Assembly (NCBI RefSeq): GCF_038593265.1
Contig: NZ_CP151979.1
Span: 1,426,001-1,490,000, forward strand
DNA: 64,000 nt
Source of the DNA: Ureibacillus sp. FSL W7-1570
Lineage (GTDB): Bacteria; Bacillota; Bacilli; Bacillales_A; Planococcaceae
Reading direction: 5' to 3'
Position numbers and translations under genes: made by a program. The notes beneath the pieces were generated by a model that had not been told where the DNA came from, did no database searches, and was given only the letters and a program-made list of their open reading frames with translations. Shown one piece after another: positions 1 to 10,989 of this stretch. Positions within the stretch are counted from its first letter, which is position 1; each line of letters opens with the position of its first letter.

Positions 1-1040
1 ATGGATTTGGACACGATTGTGGATGACGTATTCGGTGCCAAGTGGATCATTTTTGCACCGGCGTCTTGGTGCTGACCTTTACCCGCCAATGCGATGGATA
101 ACGTCATACCGCGGGCTCCTTCACCTTTCAAAATACATGCAGGATATTTCATTGTGAGTTTGGAACCGATGTTGCCGTCAATCCATTCCATTGTACCGTT
201 CGCTTCCACAACCGTACGTTTTGTCACCAGGTTGTACACGTTGTTGGACCAGTTTTGGATTGTCGTATAACGGCAGTAAGCATCTTTCTTCACGATGATT
301 TCAACCACCGCAGAGTGAAGGGAGCTTGTTGTGTAAACAGGTGCTGTACATCCTTCCACATAATGTACGGAAGCCCCTTCGTCCACAATGATTAACGTAC
401 GTTCGAATTGCCCCATATTTTCAGAGTTGATCCGGAAGTATGCTTGAAGCGGAGTTTCCACTTTCACGCCAGGTGGAACGTAGATGAAAGAACCACCGGA
501 CCAAACAGCTGTATTCAAAGCGGCAAATTTGTTGTCGGAAGCCGGCACCACTGTTCCCCAATACTTTTTGAACAGCTCTTCGTTTTCTTTCAAAGCGGAG
601 TCTGTATCTTTGAAGATGATTCCTTTTTCTTCAAGTTCTTTTTTCATGTTGTGGTAAACCACTTCTGATTCGTATTGGGCGGAAACGCCGGCCAAATATT
701 TTTGTTCCGCTTCCGGAATACCTAAACGGTCGAACGTTCTTTTGATTTCTTCAGGCACTTCATCCCAGGAACGTTGAGTCGCTTCCGTCGGTTTTACATA
801 GTAAGTGATTTCATCGAAGTTTAATTCGGATAAGTCGCCACCCCATTGCGGCATTGGTTTTGAATAGAATATATCAAGGGCTTTTAAACGGGCCTCGAGC
901 ATCCATTCAGGTTCATTTTTCATTGTTGAAATTTCACGGACGATTTCTTCGGTTAATCCACGTTTTGAACGGAATACAGAAACGTCCTTGTCACGGAAAC
1001 CGTATTTGTAATCGCCAATATCAGGCACATTTTTTGCCAT
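1..1040 (-). CDS. sufB: Fe-S cluster scaffold protein SufB (3' part cut by window edge)
   Basis: SufB is the cytosolic scaffold subunit of the SUF iron-sulfur assembly machine and works as SufBC2D, receiving sulfur from SufS/SufU and passing clusters to apo-proteins. The minus-strand frame opens at 1040 with [15 protein letters not shown], typical of Bacillus SufB, after a GGAGGAGAG ribosome binding site. It stays open to the window start, giving 346 of the roughly 465 residues expected. The beta-helix core with the stretch [19 protein letters not shown] is visible; the C-terminus lies outside. It is the last gene of the suf operon in this window, 19 bases after sufU. Identity is secure; only completeness cannot be judged. 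Confidence 0.96.
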   Translation of the reverse strand, partial: MAKNVPDIGDYKYGFRDKDVSVFRSKRGLTEEIVREISTMKNEPEWMLEARLKALDIFYSKPMPQWGGDLSELNFDEITYYVKPTEATQRSWDEVPEEIKRTFDRLGIPEAEQKYLAGVSAQYESEVVYHNMKKELEEKGIIFKDTDSALKENEELFKKYWGTVVPASDNKFAALNTAVWSGGSFIYVPPGVKVETPLQAYFRINSENMGQFERTLIIVDEGASVHYVEGCTAPVYTTSSLHSAVVEIIVKKDAYCRYTTIQNWSNNVYNLVTKRTVVEANGTMEWIDGNIGSKLTMKYPACILKGEGARGMTLSIALAGKGQHQDAGAKMIHLAPNTSSTIVSKS

Positions 1041-1059
1041 GTTCTCTCCTCCGTTCAAA

Positions 1060-4020
<2,961 letters not shown>

Positions 4021-4038
4021 CTTTCATCGTCCTCCTAA

Positions 4039-4824
4039 TTAAGCTTCTTTTTCAGTTACTGCGTCTGTATCTTCAATTCCCAACTCTTTTTTGACCCATT
4101 CATAACCTTCCGCTTCCAATTTCTTAGCCAGCTCAGGTCCGCCGGATTTCACGATTTTGCCTTGCATCATAACATGAACATAATCTGGAGTGATGTAGTT
4201 CAATAAGCGCTGATAGTGGGTGATCACCAAGCAGCCAAAATCTTCGCCACGCATTTCGTTAACGCCTTTGGAAACGACTTTCAAAGCGTCGATATCAAGA
4301 CCGGAGTCGATTTCGTCCAAAATGGCGAATTTAGGTTTCAGCATCATCATTTGAAGAATTTCGTTACGTTTCTTTTCCCCACCGGAGAAACCTTCGTTCA
4401 AATAACGTTGAGCCATTTCAGGATCCATTTCCAGGAATTCCATTGTTTTATCCAATTCACGGATAAATTTCATGATTGAAATTTCATTGCCTTCCCCGCG
4501 GCGGGCATTAATGGCTGAACGGATGAAGTCGGCATTGGTAACACCTGAAATTTCGGATGGATACTGCATGGCAAGGAAAAGCCCCGCTTTAGCCCGCTCG
4601 TCCACTTCCATTTCCAATACATTTTGTCCATCTATTTCAATTGTTCCTTGAGTAACCTCATATTTAGGATGACCCATGATCGCTGAAGCCAATGTGGATT
4701 TCCCTGTACCGTTTGGCCCCATGATTGCATGTACTTCATTTGTATTGATTGTCAGGTTTACACCTTTTAAAATTTCTTTTCCTTCGATTGATACATGAAG
4801 ATCTTTAATTGTTAAAGTTGACAT
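4039..4824 (-). CDS. sufC: SUF system ATPase SufC
   Basis: SufC is the ABC-type ATPase that drives conformational change in the SufBC2D scaffold. It is soluble and is not a transporter. In its 261 residues I see Walker [10 protein letters not shown] at 36-44, the signature SGGEKKR at 147-153 and Walker B ending [10 protein letters not shown] at about 168-177, the SufC form. It is the first gene of the operon. Its start follows a GGAGGT site about eight bases upstream, and a good sigma-A promoter lies 48-76 bases before it. The C-terminal acidic tail is normal. Confidence 0.97.
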   Translation of the reverse strand: MSTLTIKDLHVSIEGKEILKGVNLTINTNEVHAIMGPNGTGKSTLASAIMGHPKYEVTQGTIEIDGQNVLEMEVDERAKAGLFLAMQYPSEISGVTNADFIRSAINARRGEGNEISIMKFIRELDKTMEFLEMDPEMAQRYLNEGFSGGEKKRNEILQMMMLKPKFAILDEIDSGLDIDALKVVSKGVNEMRGEDFGCLVITHYQRLLNYITPDYVHVMMQGKIVKSGGPELAKKLEAEGYEWVKKELGIEDTDAVTEKEA

Positions 4825-5332
4825 CTATATACCTCCATTTTTGTTATGGTTGGCAGTACCATTACTAATTTATTATCATTCTAATCTTAACCTAAATCAA
4901 GGGGGCATGCAAAAGTTTTAAACTTTTATTCCCATAAATCAGCAAAAACCTCACCAATATTAGTGTTTACAATTCCCAATTCAGTTTTTTCAGTGATCGT
5001 TTTTGTAAAAAGTAGGCATGTTCATTTTCAATAAATCCCGACTAATTGAGAACAATTATTAATGAGTGAATATTAAGAAAATATTCCAATATACTTTCTT
5101 CTTGCATATCCTTTTAATGGCAGGAATAGGAATCATTTTTTTAATAATTGTTATTTAATAAATTTATAAAGTAGGAAGAAAAAATTCAAATAAGCGCTTC
5201 CGGCCCCTTTCATTTTAAAGGTTCATCATTACTTTCCATCGTTTACATTTATATAATTTTCTTTTAATATAAAAAATACATATATATCATATATAGACTC
5301 ATCTGTTTTTTAGATGATTAGGAGGGAGTACT
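4825..5332. other. 508-base intergenic region between sufC and the LysR gene
   Basis: No gene is seen here. Besides the suf promoter it holds an inverted repeat AAAAGTTT-T-AAACTTTT (4911-4927) just upstream of that promoter. A perfect -10 hexamer TATAAT (5252-5257, plus strand) could serve the LysR gene but has only a weak -35 (TTACTT, 17 bases away). The rest is AT-rich sequence. The length is large for two divergent promoters, so binding sites for the LysR protein itself may be present, but I cannot assign one. Confidence 0.4.
4872..4900 (-). promoter_or_regulatory. Sigma-A promoter of the suf operon
   Basis: On the minus strand TTGATT (4895-4900) and GATAAT (4872-4877) are separated by exactly 17 bases, about 48 bases upstream of the sufC start. 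This fits a housekeeping promoter (5 of 6 in the -10, 4 of 6 in the -35). The hexamers are seen; promoter activity is inferred. Confidence 0.6.
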
Positions 5333-6235
5333 CTGGAATTACGTCAATTGCGCTATTTTGTTGAAGTGGCAGAGCGGGAACATATTTCAGACGCTGCTGA
5401 ACACCTTCATGTAGCTCAATCTGCTGTGAGCAGACAAATAGCAAATTTAGAAGAAGAGCTTGGCACACCACTTTTTGAACGGGTCGGGCGGAATGTGAAA
5501 TTGACACCGATCGGCAAAATCTTTTTGGAGCATGCCATTACCGCACTCAATGCCATCGATTATGCGGTCAAGCAAGTGGAGGAATATTTGGATCCTGAAA
5601 GGGGCTCCATTAAAATCGGGTTCCCTACCAGTTTAGCAAGTTACGTTCTTCCGACAGTCATTTCCGCCTTTAAAAAAGACTATCCTGATGTCAATTTCCA
5701 CTTGCGTCAGGGTTCTTACCGATACTTGATCGAAGCGGTGAAAAATCGGGAGTTGAATCTTGCCTTTCTTGGCCCGGTACCCCGAAAAGATGAAAGCATC
5801 AATTCAATGATTTTGTTCAACGAAAATATTTGCGCCCTGCTTCCCGCCAATCATCGGCTGGCGAAACGGGATAAAATCCATTTGGATGAACTGCGGAATG
5901 ACAATTTTGTTCTTTTCCCGGAAGGATACATTCTACATAAAGTCGTGGTCGATGCATGCAAATCGGCTGGTTTTCTTCCTAAAGTCACTTCGGAAGGGGA
6001 AGATATGGATGCTTTGAAAGGGATGGTGGCAGCAGGCATTGGCGTCACATTGCTTCCTGAAAGCTCCTTCTATGATTCAACCCCGCGTTTAACGATCAAA
6101 ATGAAAATTGATAACCCAAACATCACACGCAACGTAGGAATCATTTATCCGGCGAACCGGGAATTGGCTCCTTCTGAACAAGTATTTATCAAATTCGTCA
6201 ATTCATTCTTCTCCAGATTGAATCAATTCCAATAG
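5333..6235 (+). CDS. gltC: LysR-family transcriptional regulator, GltC-like
   Basis: This is a 300-residue LysR regulator with an N-terminal winged helix-turn-helix (about 1-60; SDAAEHLHVAQSAVSRQIAN) and a C-terminal ligand domain. The sequence closely resembles what I remember of B. subtilis GltC, the activator of gltAB (glutamate synthase), including IKIGFPTSLAS and VLFPEGYILHKV. The usual first residues MELRQLRYF are recovered only by starting at CTG 5333, six bases after a strong GGAGGG (5321-5326); a TTG at 5348 is the alternative and would trim the conserved start. No gltAB is adjacent, whereas in B. subtilis gltC lies next to gltA, so the target may differ. It is divergent from suf and ends at a shared terminator. 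Confidence 0.78.
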   Translation: MELRQLRYFVEVAEREHISDAAEHLHVAQSAVSRQIANLEEELGTPLFERVGRNVKLTPIGKIFLEHAITALNAIDYAVKQVEEYLDPERGSIKIGFPTSLASYVLPTVISAFKKDYPDVNFHLRQGSYRYLIEAVKNRELNLAFLGPVPRKDESINSMILFNENICALLPANHRLAKRDKIHLDELRNDNFVLFPEGYILHKVVVDACKSAGFLPKVTSEGEDMDALKGMVAAGIGVTLLPESSFYDSTPRLTIKMKIDNPNITRNVGIIYPANRELAPSEQVFIKFVNSFFSRLNQFQ

Positions 6236-6248
6236 CCTTTTAAATTAG

Positions 6249-6285
6249 AAAAAACCTCCTAATCATCCCGATTAGGAGGTTTTTT
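6249..6285. terminator. Bidirectional rho-independent terminator between gltC and metQ
   Basis: A perfect 16-bp stem, AAAAAACCTCCTAATC (6249-6264) with GATTAGGAGGTTTTTT (6270-6285), and a five-base loop give U-runs on both strands. It suits the two convergent genes. Confidence 0.93.
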
Positions 6286-6294
6286 ACCGCTAAA

Positions 6295-7152
6295 TTATTC
6301 GCTTACTGGTACTACTGAGCCGCCCCATTCTTCAAGAATGAAGTCTTGGATTTCTTTGGAGCGCAATACTTCTACCAATTTTTTGATTTCTTCGCGGTTT
6401 TCATCGCCAGAACGTACAGCAATTACGTTTACATAAGGTGATTCTGAACCTTCAATGGCGATGGAATCTTTTACAGGGTTGATGCCTGCGTCAATCGCAA
6501 AGTTGGAGTTGATGACAACTGCGTCTCCTTCTTCGTTTTCATAATATGTAACCATCATTTCAGGAGCGTCAGTTGCTTCAATTTTCAAGTTTTTCGGATT
6601 TTCTACAATATCATCCAATGTGGCTTTTGTTTTATCAATGCCGTCTTTTAATTTGATTAAACCTTGCGCTTCAAGCAATGATAAAATGCGGCCATGGTCA
6701 GGAATTGAGTTTGAAATCAGGATTGTCGCACCATCAGGCAGTTCATCTAAAGATTTATATTTTTTGGAGTAGATGCCGATCGGTTCGATGTGGATACCGC
6801 CAGCATTGACTAGATCATAACCTTCTTCGGCCACTTTTTGTTCAAGATACGGAATGTGTTGGAAGTAGTTTGCATCAAGGTCGCCATTGTTCAAATCTTC
6901 GTTTGGCAATACATAGTCTTGATATTCTTCAATTTCCAGTTCAATTCCTTCTTTTTCCAAAATAGGTTTGGCTTTTTTCAAAATCTCCGCATGCGGTGTA
7001 TGGGAAGCACCCACTTTTAATGTTACTTTTTCTTTTGTTTCGTCGTCTTTTGTTCCTTCATCAGACGAAGAATTTGCATCGTCTTTCGTACCGCATGCTG
7101 CTAGTGCGAGTACAAGAACGGATAAAAGCAAAAATGATAATAATTTCTTCAT
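6295..7152 (-). CDS. metQ: Methionine-binding lipoprotein MetQ
   Basis: MetQ is the membrane-anchored receptor of the methionine ABC importer. The 285-residue product has a lipoprotein signal peptide with lipobox LAAC (Cys20) followed by a low-complexity Ser/Glu/Lys linker and the NLPA fold from about residue 45 (LKVGASHTPHAEIL, then YFQHIPYLEQ and the late motif NFAIDAGI). It is the last gene of metN-metI-metQ on the minus strand, 59 bases after metI, with an AGGAG-type site. The whole operon lies downstream of a SAM riboswitch. Confidence 0.95.
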   Translation of the reverse strand: MKKLLSFLLLSVLVLALAACGTKDDANSSSDEGTKDDETKEKVTLKVGASHTPHAEILKKAKPILEKEGIELEIEEYQDYVLPNEDLNNGDLDANYFQHIPYLEQKVAEEGYDLVNAGGIHIEPIGIYSKKYKSLDELPDGATILISNSIPDHGRILSLLEAQGLIKLKDGIDKTKATLDDIVENPKNLKIEATDAPEMMVTYYENEEGDAVVINSNFAIDAGINPVKDSIAIEGSESPYVNVIAVRSGDENREEIKKLVEVLRSKEIQDFILEEWGGSVVPVSE

Positions 7153-7211
7153 GCCTCTTTCTCCTTCTCCTTCAATTTTTTTATGTGAACGGCTTTCGCC
7201 AAATCACCCAA

Positions 7212-7880
7212 CTAACGCTTGTCCGTTTTGGCAGTAATAGTATCGCCAATCCATTGTATGATGAATACAATGACCAAAATAAAAATCGTTGACATTAACG
7301 TGACATCTTCCCGGGTTCTTTGGAAACCTTCCAAAAACGCCAAGTTACCCAGACCGCCGGCACCGATGATTCCCGCCATTGCCGTATAGCCGACAAGGGC
7401 AACAGCCGTTACCGTAATGCCGGAAATGAGGGCAGGTTTGGATTCCGGAATCAACACTTTCCAAATAATCTGAAATGTATTGGCGCCCATTGATCTTGCC
7501 GCTTCAATGACCCCTTTATCCACTTCTCTGAATGCGATTAAAACGAGACGGGCATAGAATGGCGCAGAACCGATAATCAGCGCCGGCAAAGCGGCATTCA
7601 CTCCACGGATTGTTCCAAGTAAAAACTTCGTAAATGGAATCAACAAAATGATCAATATGATAAACGGAATCGAACGGAAGATGTTGACAAGGGATCCCGT
7701 CAAGAAATGAACCACTTTGTTCGCCCACAATTGATGGGGACTAGTTAAAAAAAGCAAAATACCGATCAATAATCCAAGAACGAAGGTGACCGCCGTTGAG
7801 ACAACCGTCATGTAGACCGTGTCATAAGTAGCTTGCCACATGAGGTCCCACTTTACATTTGGAAATAAAGTTTCAATCAT
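7212..7880 (-). CDS. metI: Methionine ABC transporter permease (MetI/MetP)
   Basis: This is the integral membrane subunit of the D/L-methionine importer. It has 222 residues with about five transmembrane helices. The cytoplasmic EAA loop that docks on the ATPase is seen as EAARSMGANTFQIIWKVLIP, followed by the conserved GYTAMAGIIGAGGLG. The start overlaps the 3' end of metN by eight bases. B. subtilis calls this gene metP. Confidence 0.95.
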   Translation of the reverse strand: MIETLFPNVKWDLMWQATYDTVYMTVVSTAVTFVLGLLIGILLFLTSPHQLWANKVVHFLTGSLVNIFRSIPFIILIILLIPFTKFLLGTIRGVNAALPALIIGSAPFYARLVLIAFREVDKGVIEAARSMGANTFQIIWKVLIPESKPALISGITVTAVALVGYTAMAGIIGAGGLGNLAFLEGFQRTREDVTLMSTIFILVIVFIIQWIGDTITAKTDKR

Positions 7881-8898
7881 TGGAAATCACCTCCGTTTTA
7901 ATGTTCATCGTCTGCAATTTTTCCAACGCCTTTTCCACTTTTTCCTTATCTCCGTCAAGTTGGACGATCAATGTTCCATAAGGGCCATTGGCAGTTTCGG
8001 ATATATTGCCGTAAAGGATATTAACATCAATTTGGAATTCTTTGATCAAGTAAGAAATAACCGGTTGATCGGATGTATTTCCTACAAAAATCAATTTCAC
8101 CAATTTCCCTGTTGGGTAATTTTTCAAAATATGCTCAATCGCTTCTTTGGATTCTCTTGAATCGGACACTTGCATCACAAAGTTTTTCGTAATATCCGCT
8201 TGAGGATTTCGGAACACCTCAAGTACGTCCCCTTGTTCAACTATGCGCCCGGCTTGCATTACCGCCACCCGATGGCAAATTTTGCGGATGACATGCATTT
8301 CATGGGTAATCAACACAATCGTTAATCCGAGGCGCTGATTAATATCTTGCAACAGACTCAAAATCGAATCGGTTGTTTCCGGGTCCAATGCGCTCGTCGC
8401 TTCATCGCAGAGCAGCACTTCCGGATTGTTTGCCAACGCTCTCGCAATCCCCACACGCTGCTTTTGTCCCCCGGAAAGCTGGGAAGGATAAGCATCCGCT
8501 CTTCCGCCCAGCCCCACAAGTTCGATCAATTCTTGAACTTTCTTGTCCCGTTTCGCCTTTGGAACACCGGCGATTTCCAGAGGGAATGCGATATTTTCCG
8601 CAACCGTTCTCGACCACAATAGATTGAAATGTTGGAAAATCATACTGATTTTTTGGCGCGCTTTGCGCAACTCTTTTCCTTTTATCGATGATATCTCAAG
8701 ACCATTCACAGTGACTGAACCGCTTGTTGGTTTTTCAAGTCCATTCAAAAGGCGGATCAATGTACTTTTTCCGGCACCGCTATATCCGATGATTCCGAAA
8801 ATTTCACCTTTTTGAACGGATAAACTGACATGATCAACTGCGGTTAATTCTCCATCTTTCGTTTTAAATATTTTTGTGACATCTTTTACTTCAATCAT
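7873..8898 (-). CDS. metN: Methionine ABC transporter ATP-binding protein MetN
   Basis: MetN energises methionine uptake. The 341 residues contain Walker A GYSGAGKST (38-46), signature LSGGQKQR, Walker B LLCDEATSALD and the switch histidine in LITHEMH. A C-terminal NIL (ACT-like) domain from about residue 265 binds methionine and inhibits transport when it is abundant. The start has AAAGGAG upstream. It is the first gene of the operon, reading out of the SAM riboswitch about 105 bases before it. Confidence 0.96.
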   Translation of the reverse strand: MIEVKDVTKIFKTKDGELTAVDHVSLSVQKGEIFGIIGYSGAGKSTLIRLLNGLEKPTSGSVTVNGLEISSIKGKELRKARQKISMIFQHFNLLWSRTVAENIAFPLEIAGVPKAKRDKKVQELIELVGLGGRADAYPSQLSGGQKQRVGIARALANNPEVLLCDEATSALDPETTDSILSLLQDINQRLGLTIVLITHEMHVIRKICHRVAVMQAGRIVEQGDVLEVFRNPQADITKNFVMQVSDSRESKEAIEHILKNYPTGKLVKLIFVGNTSDQPVISYLIKEFQIDVNILYGNISETANGPYGTLIVQLDGDKEKVEKALEKLQTMNIKTEVISND

Positions 8899-9003
8899 AT
8901 GAGTACTCCTTTGACAAACCGCAATAAAGTTTTAATACTGCATCTGTGAATTTTACAGTTTTTATTCTATTACTTTAGCAATGTAAAAAGAGGAAATTTC
9001 AAT

Positions 9004-9034
9004 AAAAAAACCTCCTACTTTGATAAGTAGAAGG
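9004..9034 (-). terminator. Expression-platform terminator of the SAM riboswitch
   Basis: On the minus strand CCTTCTACTT (9034-9025) pairs with AAGTAGGAGG (9020-9011) across a four-base loop, followed by a run of seven U. The upstream half of the stem can instead pair with GGAAG near the 3' end of the aptamer, giving the antiterminator expected for an S-box. Confidence 0.88.
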
Positions 9035-9069
9035 GAAGTTGAACAACCCAGAAGAATTTGTAAAACTTC

Positions 9070-9182
9070 CTCTTATCTTTCAAAGTAATAAATACTTTGC
9101 GTGATTTGGCACCTTATCATATCAAAAATATGATGGTTGCCGGGTTTCATAGGGCACTTCCCTCCACCACTCTTAATAAGAG
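9070..9182 (-). promoter_or_regulatory. SAM-I (S-box) riboswitch aptamer
   Basis: Read on the minus strand, the classical S-box elements occur in order: P1 5' strand CTCTTAT with AAGAG, the block GGTGGAGGGAAGTGCCCT, then ATGAAACCCGGCAACC, a variable hairpin around CATATTTTTGATATG, GGTGCCAAATC, GCAAAGT and the closing GAAAGATAAGAG. P1 pairs 9182-9176 with 9076-9070. SAM binding should favour the downstream terminator and shut off metN-metI-metQ when methionine/SAM is plentiful. The match to the S-box consensus is very close. Confidence 0.97.
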
Positions 9183-9204
9183 TTTTCTATTTAATTATGG
9201 AACC

Positions 9205-9233
9205 AATGTACCATGTAATCTATCATATGTCAA
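9205..9233 (-). promoter_or_regulatory. Sigma-A promoter of the met importer operon
   Basis: TTGACA (minus strand, 9233-9228) and TACATT (9210-9205) are spaced 17 bases apart, and transcription would start about 15 bases before the riboswitch P1. The -35 directly abuts the stop codon of the upstream thioredoxin-like gene. Confidence 0.7.
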
Positions 9234-9536
9234 CTATAATCTCAACTTTTCATATAAGTTTTGTACGGATTCAAAGGCATAAACTTTTTCATGCTCTTTT
9301 CCATTCTTCGTAATCAAAAGACAAGGCACGCTTTCGATTTGCTGTTCAAAAGCGAAATCCTCCAGAAAATTGATATTCGCTTTGCCAATGGGAATCTGTG
9401 GCAGCAACACTTCGACGACTTCCAACATTTTTGATGCCACTTTGCATGTTCCGCAAAAGGGTGTGTATAAATATAAAGCCGTTACTTCATGATTTTTTGC
9501 TTTCTCTTTCCAAGTTTCAATTGTCCATTCTTCCAT
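9234..9536 (-). CDS. Thioredoxin-like protein (YusE type)
   Basis: A single thioredoxin-fold domain of about 100 residues, with active site PFCGTC (C28, C31) and the conserved cis-proline in SVPCLLI. It probably acts as a cytosolic disulfide reductase of unknown partner. The position beside the toprim gene and gcvH matches yusE in B. subtilis. I prefer the ATG at 9536 (MEEWTIE), nine bases after TAGGAA; an in-frame ATG at 9545 has its ribosome binding site too close. It starts 12 bases after the toprim gene, so the two are probably co-transcribed. The cysteine following the cis-proline is unusual for a thioredoxin. Confidence 0.8.
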   Translation of the reverse strand: MEEWTIETWKEKAKNHEVTALYLYTPFCGTCKVASKMLEVVEVLLPQIPIGKANINFLEDFAFEQQIESVPCLLITKNGKEHEKVYAFESVQNLYEKLRL

Positions 9537-9548
9537 TTCGATCATTTC

Positions 9549-9890
9549 CTATACTAAATATTCTTTGTGTACTGAAAATTTCGCTTCCTTCAGTAATTGT
9601 GCCAATACTTTTCTTGGGGCATTCGCCACTTCCATATAAGTCTTCGGAACGTTGAGATGGGTAGCCTCAGAATAGATCCGCTTCATCAATTTTCTTAATT
9701 TATCGCCCGATTGATCCGCATCAAAAAATGTATATAGTTCGCATTCCTCATAAGGCTCAAGGAGTTCCAGCAACGCATCTTCGCTGATGGTTCCATTTGT
9801 ACAGACGATTTTCACCTCTTCCGCAAATATGGGGGCCAATTTCATCATATCCGAACGACCTTCAACAATAATACATTTTTCATAATGCAT
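9549..9890 (-). CDS. Small toprim-domain protein (YusF type)
   Basis: A 113-residue protein made almost only of a toprim fold: VEGRSD at about 9-14 gives the catalytic-type glutamate and FFDADQSGDKLRK the DxD metal-binding pair. Toprim domains occur in primases, topoisomerases, RNase M5 and OLD nucleases; this small stand-alone form (YusF/YabF-like) has no function I can name, though RNase M5-like RNA maturation is possible. I start it at ATG 9890, behind GGGGTG. The longer open frame to 9995 runs through the gcvH terminator and encodes a spurious hydrophobic leader. Confidence 0.8.
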   Translation of the reverse strand: MHYEKCIIVEGRSDMMKLAPIFAEEVKIVCTNGTISEDALLELLEPYEECELYTFFDADQSGDKLRKLMKRIYSEATHLNVPKTYMEVANAPRKVLAQLLKEAKFSVHKEYLV

Positions 9891-9972
9891 GTTGATCACC
9901 CCAAGTACTATAATAAAAACCGAAGAAACAAAAATAAAATAAAAAGGTTGTTTATTTATTATATTTTGTTTT

Positions 9973-10005
9973 AAAAAAAACGCCAGTTCTTTCACTGGCG
10001 TTTTT
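9973..10005 (-). terminator. Terminator after gcvH
   Basis: CGCCAGT (9981-9987) pairs with ACTGGCG (9994-10000) across a six-base loop. Runs of A and T flank both sides, giving eight U on the minus strand just after the gcvH stop. Confidence 0.88.
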
Positions 10006-10011
10006 CACATA

Positions 10012-10392
10012 CTATTCCGAAATGATTTCTTCGTATTGTTCCGCAGTCAATAATTGATCGATTTGGGAAGCATCTGAAGGTTCAACGACAATCATCCAAG
10101 CTTTTTCATATGGTGATTCATTCACAAGTTCCGGGCTGTCTTCCAGTTCAGTATTCACTTCAACAACTTTGCCGGAAACCGGTGCATATAATTCAGAAAC
10201 CGTTTTTACGGATTCAACGCTTCCAAACGGCTCGTTCATTTGAATTTCGTCACCCACTTGCGGAAGTTCCACGAACACAATATCGCCAAGTTCAGATTGC
10301 GCGAAATCAGTGATTCCAACACGCACTTTACCATCTTCCACTTTTACCCATTCATGTTCTGAAGTATAACGTAATTCCTTAGGTACTGTCAT
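10012..10392 (-). CDS. gcvH: Glycine cleavage system H protein
   Basis: GcvH is the lipoyl carrier that shuttles the aminomethyl group between the P, T and L proteins; in Firmicutes it is also the first acceptor of octanoyl/lipoyl groups for transfer to other enzymes. The 126 residues match the family, with the lipoyl lysine K63 in [12 protein letters not shown]. The gcvT and gcvP genes are not in the window, as in B. subtilis where gcvH stands apart. A GGAGG site precedes the ATG. Confidence 0.96.
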   Translation of the reverse strand: MTVPKELRYTSEHEWVKVEDGKVRVGITDFAQSELGDIVFVELPQVGDEIQMNEPFGSVESVKTVSELYAPVSGKVVEVNTELEDSPELVNESPYEKAWMIVVEPSDASQIDQLLTAEQYEEIISE

Positions 10393-10468
10393 ACTTTAAC
10401 CTCCATCATATGTAATCTTTTAACCAGTTTGACATATTTCCATAGCAAAAACAAGCCATTTCAGTGGA

Positions 10469-10825
10469 TTACTTCCATGTCTTTTCAAACTCTTCCTCTT
10501 TGAATCCAAGAGTGACTTTTTCCCCATCCGTCACGATTGGACGCTTGATCAACATTCCATCAGAGGCAAGCAATTCCAGCTGTTCCTCTTCGGACATCGC
10601 ATTTAGTTTATCCTTTAAACCAAGGGATCTATACTTTTGTCCGGATGTGTTAAAAAACTTTTTCAGAGGCAGTCCGCTTTTTTCCCAATAGGATTTTAAT
10701 TCTTCCTTCGTAGGAGTTTGTTCTACAATATGAATGGCTTCATAGTTTATTCCATTTTCGTCCAACCATTTTTGCGCTTTTTTGCAAGTTGTGCATTTTG
10801 GATAATGGATAAATTTCAACGTCAT
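10469..10825 (-). CDS. ArsC/Spx-family thioredoxin-fold protein (YusI type)
   Basis: A 118-residue ArsC-like protein with a CTTC motif (C11, C14) and the family C-terminal stretch LIKRPIVTDGEKVTLGF. It falls near Spx, MgsR and YusI. YusI occupies the same place next to gcvH in B. subtilis, so I call it YusI-type rather than Spx. It could be a redox enzyme or an RNA polymerase-binding regulator; the sequence alone does not decide. It has its own upstream region (10826-10989) divergent from the SPFH gene, with a perfect inverted repeat ATGATT-CA-AATCAT at 10881-10894. Confidence 0.82.
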   Translation of the reverse strand: MTLKFIHYPKCTTCKKAQKWLDENGINYEAIHIVEQTPTKEELKSYWEKSGLPLKKFFNTSGQKYRSLGLKDKLNAMSEEEQLELLASDGMLIKRPIVTDGEKVTLGFKEEEFEKTWK

Positions 10826-10989
10826 CTCTTTTTTCTCCTTGTATTCATAATATTTCTAACTTCTCTTATTTTTATCATGCATGATTCAAATCATGTGTTC
10901 AAGCAGAATTTTCATGAAATTATAATGCATTCGAATGGGATTCGAAGTAGAATGAATTATATGGCAATTAGTAGATTGGAGGGAATGTG

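Noticed and set aside
9891-9995. N-terminal 35-residue hydrophobic extension of the toprim protein
   Set aside because: It is translated terminator and AT-rich spacer; the ATG at 9890 has a proper ribosome binding site and the domain starts there.
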